A model generated the notes under the pieces. That model saw only the letters and a program-made list of their open reading frames with translations, was not told the DNA's origin and made no database searches. Positions 33,457 to 42,659 of a DNA stretch of 64,000 bases are shown piece by piece. The DNA lies in assembly GCA_030765045.1 (NCBI GenBank), contig CM060967.1:165988251-166052250 (forward strand), read 5' to 3'. This stretch comes from Tenodera sinensis (taxonomy: Eukaryota; Arthropoda; Insecta; Mantodea; Mantidae). A program made the position numbers and the translations under genes. Numbering within the stretch: the first letter of the stretch is position 1; each line of letters starts with the position of its first letter.

Positions 33457-35468
33457 TACGAGCTCGTGGAGTTAGAATAGAGGTCCTTAGCCGTTTGAAG
33501 CACCGTAAGATGCTTCTGCACAGCGGAAATCCCGGGGTTGTTGATGGTGTCCCTGCAGCGTCGTAGGACTGGGAGGGAACGCTGAACCAAGTCTGCGAAC
33601 CAGGTCGCCAACTGTATGAACTCAGCCATGTCCTCAGATGCAAATGTGTCACCTACGGATAGTTGCGAGATGTGTGGCTCTGGTGCCTCAGAAGTGGCTG
33701 GGCCAGCACTGGTGGACTCAGCTGGTCGCTGGTTGGCTGACACAGCTGGAGCTTTTGGTGCTGGTGGAGAGGGGAGTTTCTCAACTTTTTTGCTGTGATT
33801 CTGCCCCTCAGCAGGTTTTGGTGTGGTTTTACCCACTGACTTCTTCTTCTTCTTCCCCTTCTTTTGGGGACGTTGCTCCTTTGGAGCACTGCAGGTTGTT
33901 GGAGTTGTCTTGCCGCTCGCAACCGTAGGTGTGGCGCTATCTGGGACCGGCTCAGCTACTGTGGCGGCGACCCGGCTTGTAGGGGTCACTTCCGCGGTCT
34001 CGGCCCGTTCGAGAGCACTTTCGTGTCTCGCCATCGCCGCGGCGAAAGAGACCCCCCGCCTAACCTCAGCATCAGCCTTGCCCTGTCTTCCTTGCATTAT
34101 AGCAAGTCGCTTAGGGCACCCGCGATAGATGCCTATGTGGCAACCATCGCAGTTAGCGCACCTCTTATTTTCCATTGGTACTGGGCACTCCTTTACCAAA
34201 TGCTCACCCGCACAACGGAGACACTTTAGAGCCCTCTCACAGGCAAAACTGGAGTGGTGAAAGCCCAGGCACTTGTAGCACTGGGCCGGCCCCTCCCTGC
34301 CGCGATAAGGCTCAATCGTGACTCGCGTATGATATAGGCAAGTCACCTGGTCAATCTTAGGGGTTCCCTCCCCTTGTTTTATGATGGCCACTAGAAATAG
34401 TGGTAGGGGCACCTTGGTAGGTTTCCCCTCCTTCACCTTAGTTGTGGTGAGTTGCACCACGGACCGCGGTTCGATTCCGTGTTCGTCCATCAGGCCGGCA
34501 CGGATATCCTGGGGGTCTGTCTCAGAATCAAGACCCCTGATGACCCTGCGGACCACGTGGGGTCGCTGGAGCGAGTATGTGTGGAATTTAATTCCACACG
34601 CCTTCAGCACCTCCTTTGTGGCCGCATGGTCCCCAGAGGTGGTGGCCCTAATAACAACGCGCCCTGGATATCGCGTTGCCTGGAATTCCGCCCTTAGCTT
34701 TCCCCTTAATTCCTTCATCACTTTGACGTGATTCGGGAAGGGGTCAGACACAATAGGCGGGATCTTCTCCGCCTTTTGTGTGGCTTGGTGCTGGGGGGAC
34801 GCTGCAGGTTCCTGTGAAGGAGCGGGTCCGTCTGGATTTGAACCAGAGGACCTTTTCCTGCGGCTCTCTACTAGTACAAAGCCATCATCGTCCGGCAGTG
34901 CAGGAGTAGGGTTGACGGGACCTGGTGGTGTGAGTGGGACTGCTGTCCCTTGATTAACAAGGCCTATGGCCTTTTTTACCTTCGGCCTAGTCTTGGCCCT
35001 AGTGAGTGCCTTGGCTTTCGCCTTGGCGATACTCACTCGGGGACCGGGTGAGGGGTTCGAGGTTGAGGGTGTCGAGGGAGACAAAACCATGTCAGGTCTT
35101 ACCTGTTTGCTGGTACTGGGGTCAGTCCTGGTCGGTGCAGTTGCCATTCGGCTCCCCACAGAGGGCCAGACGCCTTTCGACGCGCCTATTGGGGTTCCAA
35201 CGAACCCCGGGTCCAGACTTGAGTCCGGACCCTTGGCTACAACCTTGTGGGGCTGCGGTATCGTCAGTCTGTTAGTCAAGTCTCCTCCGGCCTGGCTGGT
35301 AGATGGGAGGGCTCTACGAGCCTCCTCCATGAGACTGGCGAGTAGAGGGCTAATGCCCACTGCCTGTCCCGGGTTTGGGCAGCTCCGGGAAAGCTGCCTC
35401 GGTGGCGTCTTCTTCTCCTTCAACTTGGAGTGCCCTAAAATCTGCTTGCCAGATCTCTTATAGGACAC
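33456..35468 (-). CDS. LINE ORF1: Gag-like RNA-binding protein
   Basis: A 670-codon frame encoding the nucleic-acid-binding Gag that packages the element RNA. Regions: a Pro/Ser/Thr- and Lys-rich N-terminus (1-240) with DDDGFVLVESRRKR at 193-206; a PRE_C2HC-like domain (about 305-390, RRVIRGLDSETDPQDIR); and three zinc knuckles at C397-C400-H405-C410, C416-C419-H423-C428 and C437-C440-H444-C451. A basic Ala/Pro tail (KKGKKKKKSVGK at 536-547) and a hydrophobic C-terminal segment (610-665) follow. The upstream edge at 35468 is GTG; the frame is open about 33 bases further up to TAG, with no ATG. The first in-frame ATG is codon 47 (35330), giving 624 residues. Either Met47 is used, or the N-terminus comes from the overlapping frame at 35458-35658 through an indel or frameshift. 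The stop TAA overlaps the ORF2 ATG. Confidence 0.93.
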   Translation of the reverse strand: MSYKRSGKQILGHSKLKEKKTPPRQLSRSCPNPGQAVGISPLLASLMEEARRALPSTSQAGGDLTNRLTIPQPHKVVAKGPDSSLDPGFVGTPIGASKGVWPSVGSRMATAPTRTDPSTSKQVRPDMVLSPSTPSTSNPSPGPRVSIAKAKAKALTRAKTRPKVKKAIGLVNQGTAVPLTPPGPVNPTPALPDDDGFVLVESRRKRSSGSNPDGPAPSQEPAASPQHQATQKAEKIPPIVSDPFPNHVKVMKELRGKLRAEFQATRYPGRVVIRATTSGDHAATKEVLKACGIKFHTYSLQRPHVVRRVIRGLDSETDPQDIRAGLMDEHGIEPRSVVQLTTTKVKEGKPTKVPLPLFLVAIIKQGEGTPKIDQVTCLYHTRVTIEPYRGREGPAQCYKCLGFHHSSFACERALKCLRCAGEHLVKECPVPMENKRCANCDGCHIGIYRGCPKRLAIMQGRQGKADAEVRRGVSFAAAMARHESALERAETAEVTPTSRVAATVAEPVPDSATPTVASGKTTPTTCSAPKEQRPQKKGKKKKKSVGKTTPKPAEGQNHSKKVEKLPSPPAPKAPAVSANQRPAESTSAGPATSEAPEPHISQLSVGDTFASEDMAEFIQLATWFADLVQRSLPVLRRCRDTINNPGISAVQKHLTVLQTAKDLYSNSTSS

Positions 35469-35658
35469 TCCTCGACGAACTAGCGGCGCCCGGCCTGGCT
35501 ATTACACTGTATGCAGTAGGCGCGGTGCGTAGTAGCAGCTCCTCCTGCGTCGTTTTCCGCTCCCTGACGAGAGGTCCTGCTGTGCCGTCACGGTTTTCCA
35601 CCAGTGGTGCAACGTAGACGTGGACGAGGCGAGTACCATTCGACGAAATGATGGCCAT
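35458..35658 (-). other. Upstream short frame at LINE 5' end
   Basis: A 66-codon frame starting with ATG only one base inside the element's 5' terminus (GATGGCCATC) and ending TAA at 35458-35460. It overlaps the upstream, ATG-less part of the ORF1 frame in another register. It could be an upstream ORF, the true ORF1 N-terminus separated by a one-base indel, or 5' UTR that happens to be open. No domain is visible. Confidence 0.5.
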
Positions 35659-35659
35659 C

Positions 35660-35672
35660 CTCTAACTTATCA
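35660..35672. repeat. 13-bp target-site duplication, right
   Basis: CTCTAACTTATCA, a perfect copy of 30356-30368. It defines the element's 5' end at 35659. Confidence 0.92.
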
Positions 35673-36335
35673 ATCACAAACATTCCATTATTTGTACAGT
35701 CTAGTAAACACTTTTTAGAACAGAACTCGTGGTTTTCTCTCTTAGTTCATTGAATGTTGATTCCTTTGCCATTTAAATGGTGCTATTTTAATTACTGGTG
35801 AATGTTGGTCACTTCATTATTCCACAGCGCATCTAGTGCATTCATTCACACACCACGTCAAGCCTAGATATTTCGAGTGCTTTGTTTGTTCTATTGGGAG
35901 TGCCATCTATTGCTATGTAAATAAAAGCTATAAATTTAAACAAATATTACGGAACTGCTAACCAAAGCCCACATGGCCGTTGACAGGTTAGTATATTAGA
36001 ACTTGAGTTGAAGAGAAGTAATTTTTCAGACAAAGTTAGCAAGTAGTGCTTCTACATAGCGGGACTTGCTACATACAATAGACACTATCTGCCCACTCGT
36101 GCAAGAAGTGGTCGAATCAGTGTTATTGTTAGGGCGTGGATAGGTATCGCTGGAAACCTGAACGGAGAAACATAACTACACTGAAATACACCAATATCGT
36201 ATGTTCTCCCACCTCTGCTCAAGAACATAGGGATTGTTATATTGCAGCAAGAATTCGGTCCATAGGTTGGTCACAGTTCAAAACTGCTTTCGGAGCCGAA
36301 AACACCAACCTCCAAAGTTCACCATCTCAGTCTTA
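35673..36335. other. Unclassified flank of the Jockey LINE
   Basis: About 660 bp with no recognisable gene or repeat. Confidence 0.5.
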
Positions 36336-36588
36336 AAGAACTCGAAATATTTGCAAATTCAAACCAATAAAAAGGAATACTTTTAAATGGTTAGTTGCAC
36401 GAACAATTTTACATAAAATGTGCTCTTTAGCAAGATCTACTTTGAAAAGTAAGACTTTGTCTATCTCTTACGGTTTAATAGTTGAGCAAAATTCATTCAC
36501 AATGAAGAGGACTTCAGAAGCTAGCAGGAAATTCAAGATATATATTTTATTTGTCAGAAAAATATTACGAACGTAAGGTATTTTGGCA

Positions 36589-36738
36589 ATTAATTGTTCT
36601 TCCACACTAGCCTGTGTAGGATTGCAAAGGTAGAATGAGACTGAAAAAGTCAATGTCGTCATAGCCGGGATTTCAACCATGGATCTGTAGGTCTCCGTGA
36701 GTATGCTGTAACCACTGAGCTCCTTGGCAACAACCTGC
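36589..36738 (-). mobile_element. SINE F (tRNA-derived), minus
   Basis: On the minus strand: GAGCTCAGTGGTTACAGCAT (A-box region), CATGGTTGAAATCCCGGC (B box), then TTGACTTTTTCAGTCTCATTC. It forms an inverted repeat with the next copy. Confidence 0.82.
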
Positions 36739-36759
36739 ACGATATTAATTCTCGATTCG

Positions 36760-36905
36760 CATTTTTCGTGGTAAGACTCGGGAGATTTCAGATTCATATG
36801 AGATACTGTAAGTGATCCCTGGTTCAAATTCCGGCCATGGCATTGACTTTTTCAGTCTTATTCTATCCTTTTCACACAGCTAGTGTAAACGAGTAATTAA
36901 TTCTC
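36760..36905 (+). mobile_element. SINE F, plus, head degraded
   Basis: B-box region CTGGTTCAAATTCCGGCC, then ATTGACTTTTTCAGTCTTAT, ending AGTGTAAACGAGTAATTAATT, which is the complement of the start of the previous copy. The A-box region is not recognisable. Confidence 0.78.
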
Positions 36906-37039
36906 ATTTATTGACCTTATGAAGTTTGGAACTTAAAATACTTGTACATTGTAAGTGGCCATTAAGGTATGTTATCTCATATGAATTTGAGATTTCCTTG
37001 CGGTTTACCGGGAAAATGTGATTGAGTTGGAGAATTTAA

Positions 37040-37170
37040 TGTCTTGCCGGCACATTGCCGTGGTACCCAGTAGTTAGGGTAACCGGAAGGATACTAGAAG
37101 ATCTGTGGTTCAAATCCCGGCTATAGCATTACATTTTTAAGTGTGATTCCACCTTTTCAATATGGAATTT
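37040..37170 (+). mobile_element. SINE F, plus, third copy
   Basis: TGCCGTGGTACCCAGTAGTTAG (A-box region), GTGGTTCAAATCCCGGC (B box), then TTACATTTTTAAGTGTGATTC. No TSD identified. Confidence 0.78.
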
Positions 37171-37326
37171 AATCAAATGCCCTAGAGAGATTTTTGATAG
37201 AATCAACAAAATAAAAGGAGATACTACGTAAAAAGTGTTTTGTAGTGAGGAATTTCCTTTAACATCTTCGTGTTGTATCCTTGGAAAATGCTTAACCATT
37301 TTTGGTTTATTTTTAATGTATTTGAG

Positions 37327-37402
<76 letters not shown>

Positions 37403-37581
37403 TATTTTTCTGAAAATGATTCACAGAGTTTCAAAACATTAATTTCAAGGGAAATATCAGTATCAGATTTTTGGATGCAATAAAATACTTCCCCTACTTG
37501 CTTTGAATACGTACTAGAGAAAGAATCTTATAGAAAGCAAGTAAACCATAGGTGAAGAGTATTAGACTGCCCCTAATTGGC

Positions 37582-37694
37582 AGAGGAGAAGGAGGAGGAG
37601 GAGGAGGAGGAGAAGGAGGAGGAGAAGGAGGAGAAGGAGAAGGAGGAGGAGAAGGAAAAGGAGGAGGAGGAGGAGAAGAAGAAGAAGAAGAAGA
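37582..37694. repeat. (GGA/GAA)n purine tract
   Basis: An uninterrupted purine strand of about 110 bp, GGAGGA units grading into GAAGAA. The long Glu/Gly and Leu runs in overlapping frames are artefacts of the repeat. Confidence 0.95.
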
Positions 37695-38184
37695 ACAGTT
37701 TTATAATTTTTGTGAGCGGTTTCTTTTCCACACGTTGCTTCTTGAAGCACTATTCCATAAGACCCCTGAACGTAGCCTATAAAAGCCACGGTGTCTAGGA
37801 CAATGAACTTCGCCGTTTCCTTAAGCTGGCATTACAATTAGCATATTTTTCACATCTACCTCACCCCAATCGAGAGTATCGATTCATCGATCTGCACCCG
37901 CCTGAAAGGGAATATATTCATAATTCATAAGCCTTCCTTGGGGTGTTGCGCGCGAGATAATTGTCTGTGATAGAACATAGACAGTGGCGGATTCACGCTT
38001 ACATAATTATTTGTGAAACTGTCGTTTACACATATTAGTGATGTGCTAGGCTTTGCCGAGTTAGTTTTTCTTTTGTGCGTGTTTAATATTTCCACCGCGT
38101 ACACTGAGTTGTAAAAAAAGGTGGTCCTCTATTTTATGTTAGGATATGGAATAATGAGCCACTTTTTTGCACATCAGAACAAAT
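37695..38184. other. Unclassified spacer with hAT-like end
   Basis: Mostly featureless. The word CAGTGGCGGATTCACGC at 37982-37998 looks like a hAT terminus, but I find no matching inverted end or TSD. Confidence 0.4.
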
Positions 38185-38885
38185 ACTAGACAGAGAGGGT
38201 ACTGCATTCCACTCAAAAATTCGATACCGAGACTTCACAGGAAATACACGTTGTGAGGTTCCGTGAATAAAGAAAGGCATTTTTAGAGAAAGATGCTTTT
38301 TTGTTCGTGTGTCCTTGTGCCTGTGAGCACCATAGTTCAAAAACGAATAGTTCATCTCGAAAGGATGCGACACAAATATTTTCAACGAAATCTCCCCACT
38401 CCAAACAACACTTCACAAACATTTGTCAACATTTTTGATTTTCTGACAAATGGCTCTAAGATTTTGATTAAATTACTATATTTTTAAGACATTTTATTTT
38501 AAAACAAATGTGTATGCTTAATTTCCTAAGAATAGCCTCAGAAGTCCTCATTCTGAATGATTTTCTTTTCATTGCTGGTAAACCGTAAGAGGTAGACAGT
38601 CTTACTGTACAAAAAATGTAGATTTCTTTAAACCACACAATTTATGTCAATTTATTGGAGCTATTTCCGAGATATTTCTTGATATTGGTTTCAGTTTCCT
38701 AATACTTGTATTTTTCTTTTCCCTCCTGAGCGTACAAAGATTGGAATTTCAAAGCCTTCACATAGGACCAGCTCTCAAAACGTTTGTTAATCGGCTATGC
38801 CCATTGAATCTGCAAGGGAATATCTAATACAACCATTTATGCTGGAGTACAGAAAATCATGTGAATGTAACCTATCAGACTTTTT
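38185..38885 (-). repeat. Family R arm (minus), head-to-head with 40138
   Basis: From ACTAGACAGAGAGGGTACTG and CATTCCACTCAAAAATTCG to the inner end CATGTGAATGTAACCTATCAGAC-like sequence. It faces the plus arm at 40138. Confidence 0.88.
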
Positions 38886-39289
38886 AAAATATGTTTGGAC
38901 AAGTCAAATTTAAAATGTTTGAAAAGAAAATTTTAGAAAATATAAAAAAGATCTACACTAATTATTGCACAGGCTGTGTTGTTTAAATTAAAAATTTAAA
39001 ATGGCATTTTAAAATTTTTTTTATTTTTTCCCGAAAGGTGGTTTTTAAAATTCATTTGTTTCATATAAAAGGTTGGTTCTTATGGTAGTAATTTAATAGT
39101 TAGGGTGTTTAGTAATTTTCTGCAGGAGTACTCCAACAAATCAACATCAAATTAGTAAATAAGATGTTCAGAGTACTAGCCCATTTATCTGTGCATTCTT
39201 CCCTCATCTTCGTTGTTAATTTTTCCACATTAGCAGGCCTTGCATTTCAGATATCCACATAAAATTAAATCAAGCACAGAAATCTCTTT
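38886..39289. other. Unclassified spacer
   Basis: AT-rich, nothing recognisable. Confidence 0.45.
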
Positions 39290-39460
39290 CGGATAATTCC
39301 TGATCCATGGTCGTGGGTTCAAACCACCGGCTTTAATTCTCTTCCAACAGAAGCCATGCAAAGGTTTTTTTTTTTCACCAAACAAAAAGTCATCACACTA
39401 CGCCGGGTTTGAACCCGCGACCTCAAGGCTAGCACGTTACCTCTAAGCTACAGAGAAGGA
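39290..39460. repeat. SINE H-like composite, two B boxes inverted
   Basis: A plus-oriented B-box word (GTGGGTTCAAACCACC near 39310) and a minus-oriented head (GGGTTTGAACCCGCGACC near 39403, with GCTAGCACGTTACCTCTAAG) flank AAGCCATGCAAAGG and a T run. It looks like two SINE H-type pieces joined head-outward. Boundaries are uncertain. Confidence 0.6.
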
Positions 39461-40137
39461 CGCAAAGGCCCCAACGTTACTGTAGAAAACTTCAAGAAGC
39501 ACTTGGAACTATTTCTATTAGCCTGAAAGGAAACTGATTCGGTCACACCTATGAATGAAAAACTGCAACCTGGTAGGTTCGGTTATTCTTGAGAAAATTA
39601 TATCTGATTTGTTCGCGTGCCGGGCGCTGGAAAACGTGCACGCTGCTGTTAAATTTTAGGAGTGAAATAAGATCTTCTGGAAACTGAAATTTATGAACCT
39701 GTTCATGTTCTGGTGGCTGCGAAGGCATCCAACCGGAGCGATATTCATCGCACTGGTATTTCAAACACGTGATCCAAGTTACGAAGACGGTAGCTTTGGC
39801 TTCCAGTTAAAAACAATTTTTGGATCTCGAAGAGAATTAGGAAAATTCTTAATATATGTAGCGCCTTGCTGGGGAATTCCTTCAATTTCGCCTGCTTTGT
39901 GACTGAACATCAATAAAGCCGCGTTTGCACGCGTGTGTGGACACGGAGGAAAGAGCAAAGGAGAGCAGAATGGAGTAAATGACGTACCTTCGTGTGGAGC
40001 ACTATGATTGGAAAATAAATCAATACAATCAATCAGTCTTATTAATTTATCATTAGCCATGGTGTACGCTTAGGACACAAAATCACATCCTATAATTAAC
40101 CGCCTGAAATAGGATGAGCTATTAATCTTCCAAAATG
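39461..40137. other. Unclassified DNA with opposing small frames
   Basis: Less AT-rich. Frames of 69-93 codons lie on both strands; the minus frame at 39779-40060 (MANDKLIRLIDCIDLF start, true ATG) is the most protein-like, but I recognise no domain and do not call it a gene. Confidence 0.35.
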
Positions 40138-40995
40138 ATAAGAACTTGATGTGTTACACTCATATGACCTTCCCTACTCATTCTTCTACAAACTATTCTT
40201 ACAAACACCCATTCTTTTATCTATTCATGTTAATTAAGATTAGGGACTTGTAGAAAAGCGTTTATTATAAACTTTCTTATAGATACAAGAGGGAGAGAGG
40301 AATACAACACGCTTAGTAAAATATTTTAAGAGCGGGTCGCTATATGATGGCTTTGAAATTTAGAAAAGAAAAAGAATAGCGACATCCCATTTGAGAAAAG
40401 TATAAGTATTGGAATATTCAAACCAATAACAAGAAATATCTCGGAAATAGTTAATTCCACGAACAATATATTTACATAAATTAGGTACTTGAATGAGATC
40501 TACATTTTGGTGTAGTAACATACATTTAATTTGTCACGAAAATAACTTAAACTTCGGGTAATTTAGTGATCATCTGTAAAGCCTTTATTTTAAAAAATCA
40601 AAATTTTGGACAGTTTTCCTTGTAAAAAGTAGTTTTTGTAGTTTTCAACACAAGATTTTTTTTTTAGAAAATCTTTATGTTGTATCCTTGGAAGATATTA
40701 AACTTAAGCACGCACGCACACGCGCGCAAGTTAAAATTAATATTCCTATGAGTACTAATTTATCGTTACATTCGTAAGAGAGTTTAATAGTTTTGGAAAT
40801 GAAATTAATGATAAGAGTTTCCTTCCTTTTGAAGATTTAAAAGTTGAACGCATACACATGCACACACAGACTAAAAAATTTTTTTTCTTTATTCCGTGAG
40901 TCTCAAAACAGCAGTTTCCTCTGAAATCTCGGTATAGAATTTTTTGGTAGAATACAATATTTCCTCTACTTATTATACGTAATAAATAAGAGACG
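40138..40995 (+). repeat. Family R arm (plus)
   Basis: Starts ACTTGATGTGTTACACTCAT and ends TATTATACGTAATAAATAAGAG. The CA seed is the short GCACGCACACGCGCGC near 40710 and CACATGCACACACAGAC near 40855. Confidence 0.88.
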
Positions 40996-41562
40996 TAATA
41001 CCAGAACATATTTTGGTTTCAATTTTCAATTTCAATTTCAATTGTCTTGCTAACAATGTTTCAGAGTTCTTGTATACAAGATGTGCTTAATACTGGTGTA
41101 AATATGACATCCTTTTCCACAACAAAGTTAAAATATTAAATCACATGAAACGACAAAACAGGGCATAACATGTTTTAAAAAGTTCACTGATTAATTGACC
41201 TTAACTAAAAAGCCAGGGACTCGAAGTATTCAAGATATATAAAGGGCATGTTATTTTAAAGTGAATTTTGCAACTGTTTTATTAAGGGACCGACATAACG
41301 TTGGGACGCTTTTTGGGAACGGTTTTTATTAAAATGTGATGTGTTTCCTTTGACGAAAATATTTAAAATTTTATGAGTAATTTCTGTGAGTGCAGGATTA
41401 TTATTTTCCTTTCTCGTCCTCTGATAGCCTCTGTCTAAGTCGAGCACGCGAACTTCAGTTCTCCAGGGCGATGGTGATGGAAGATAATTGCGGAATATTA
41501 AATATTAACTTAAATGGAGGCTTAAACGCAAATATAGGTATGTTCCAATTTGAGTCTATTGG
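40996..41562. other. Unclassified spacer
   Basis: Short TTTCAATTTTCAATTTC repeats near 41020, otherwise featureless. Confidence 0.45.
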
Positions 41563-41705
41563 GCATGTCAGCACGGTAGCTCAGTTATAGCAATGGAATG
41601 AAAACCTAAAGATTCCGGGTTCAAATCCAGCCTATGGCATTGCATTTTTCAGTCTCGTTTTACCTTTTTCTCTTTAAGTACTGTTAAAATGGGATAAATT
41701 ATATT
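41563..41705 (+). mobile_element. SINE F (tRNA-derived), plus
   Basis: GTCAGCACGGTAGCTCAGTTA (A-box region), CCGGGTTCAAATCCAGCC (B box), TTGCATTTTTCAGTCTCGTT body. This is the cleanest F head in the window. No TSD found. Confidence 0.82.
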
Positions 41706-42134
41706 ACTGCTAATGTTTAAGGGTAATAAAAGCGGCAACACTGGGCTGGTTTTCCTACTTTTTTTTTTTTTTTAACGAACGTCACCTTTTGTTCCATTAT
41801 ATTCTGATTAATTATGTCATGTAATTCATTATAGTGCTGGTGGTTCATCAAGGACAAATTTGTTCTCAGTCTCGTGCCTTTTTCTTAAACCGGTTATCTA
41901 GTGAATTTTCATATTATCTCTCTTGACCTCTAAGCACATTTGGCCGATAATTCTGAGAATCTTTCAGCATAGTTTTGTTATAGGAAGGTCAGTGCTCGGA
42001 TATGATCTTTTTGTAAATCTACACTAAATGCAATGCACCTGCGAAAAACCTCAAAAATCAGTTTCCATTTCAGCATCTGGTAATGTAATATAGCGATCGC
42101 TAACAACATTTGATCAGATGTCTGCATTTTCATG
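41706..42134. other. Unclassified spacer
   Basis: T run at 41758-41774; otherwise nothing recognised. Confidence 0.4.
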
Positions 42135-42278
42135 AGCAACGTAAGTATTTCAGCTGGCAAAAAGAAGCAAGTCTATTGGACAAGTCCAACTTAAGTCTAA
42201 TAGGGATAATGTCAAATCATAGGCAACGCAGAGCATTTCAGCTGGTAAAAAGACAAGTATATTGGGCAGGCCCAACCT
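42135..42278. repeat. Two diverged direct repeats, 86-bp period
   Basis: GTATTTCAGCTGGCAAAAAG near 42146 and GCATTTCAGCTGGTAAAAAG near 42233, each followed by a CAAGT/CTATTGG and CCCAACCT-like stretch. About 58 bp match in each copy. Confidence 0.7.
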
Positions 42279-42294
42279 GTCTTTTTCTAACTTT

Positions 42295-42655
42295 TTTTCT
42301 TTTTCTGTTTACCCTCCCCTTATGTAGGGCTTAAAGCCCCTAGAACTTACAAGCTAGTGCCTAGGGTCAGACGCCTGTCGGGAAGCAGAGGAACCTATGG
42401 ACCGGACAGAGTGAAGTGGTCAGTATGAGAATGAGGAAGAGGATGATGTGAAATGCAGGCGAAATCGATTATTGGAAAGGTGATAATGGAGCATTGGTGG
42501 AATGAGTGGCGGGGGAAACCGGAGAACCCAGAGAAAACCCACCCTGCCGCTGCTTCGTCCACCACGAGTACCACATGCGGGTCCCTGAGAACCAGGGCCG
42601 CCTAGGTGGTAGGCGAATGCTCTAACCGCCCGACCACGGTGTTGCCAGTGTACGT
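42295..42655 (-). mobile_element. SINE D with E-type body
   Basis: On the minus strand the head reads CGTGGTCGGGCGGTTAGAGC (A box) and a weakened B box near GGCCCTGGTTCTCAGGGACC, then GGGTTTTCTCTGGGTTCTCC as in group D. The far end (42330-42400) carries the E sequence (CAGACGCCTGTCGGGAAGCA). It suggests that E is an extended 3' portion of D or an adjacent element. Confidence 0.78.
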
Positions 42656-42659
42656 TCAC

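Larger units (their letters stand above)
30369..35659 (-). mobile_element. Full-length Jockey-like non-LTR retrotransposon
   Basis: A 5291-bp element on the minus strand, far more GC-rich than its surroundings, bounded exactly by the 13-bp duplication. Order from its 5' end: about 190 bp leader with a short upstream frame, ORF1 (Gag), ORF2 (endonuclease plus RT), and a 376-bp 3' UTR. The 3' end reads CTGGAGCCTCTC directly into the TSD, with no poly(A) or simple-repeat tail. Gag with a PRE_C2HC-like region and three CCHC knuckles, plus a 903-residue Pol without RNase H, fits the Jockey clade. Two open ORFs, both termini and a perfect TSD indicate a young copy. Two unusual RT residues and a missing ORF1 start codon (see the CDS entries) may mean it is already disabled. 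Confidence 0.95.
36336..37530 (+). repeat. Family R arm (plus), with SINE F cluster
   Basis: R blocks CTCGAAATATTTGCAAATTC, TGTCTATCTCTTACGGTTTA, CATCTTCGTGTTGTATCCTTGG and ATACTTCCCCTACTTG, ending ACTAGAGAAAG. About 590 bp of SINE F sequence (36589-37175) separates the two halves. The CA seed has become a 72-bp (CA)n tract at 37329-37401. Confidence 0.88.

Noticed and set aside
31147..35617. Many plus-strand frames across the Jockey LINE
   Set aside because: They are antisense shadows of ORF1 and ORF2, kept open by the higher GC content.
37982..37998. Solitary hAT-like terminus CAGTGGCGGATTCACGC
   Set aside because: No inverted partner or 8-bp duplication was found, so the match may be chance.
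39779..40060. 93-codon minus frame with true ATG (MANDKLIRLID...)
   Set aside because: Protein-like start but no recognised domain, and overlapping frames exist on the other strand.
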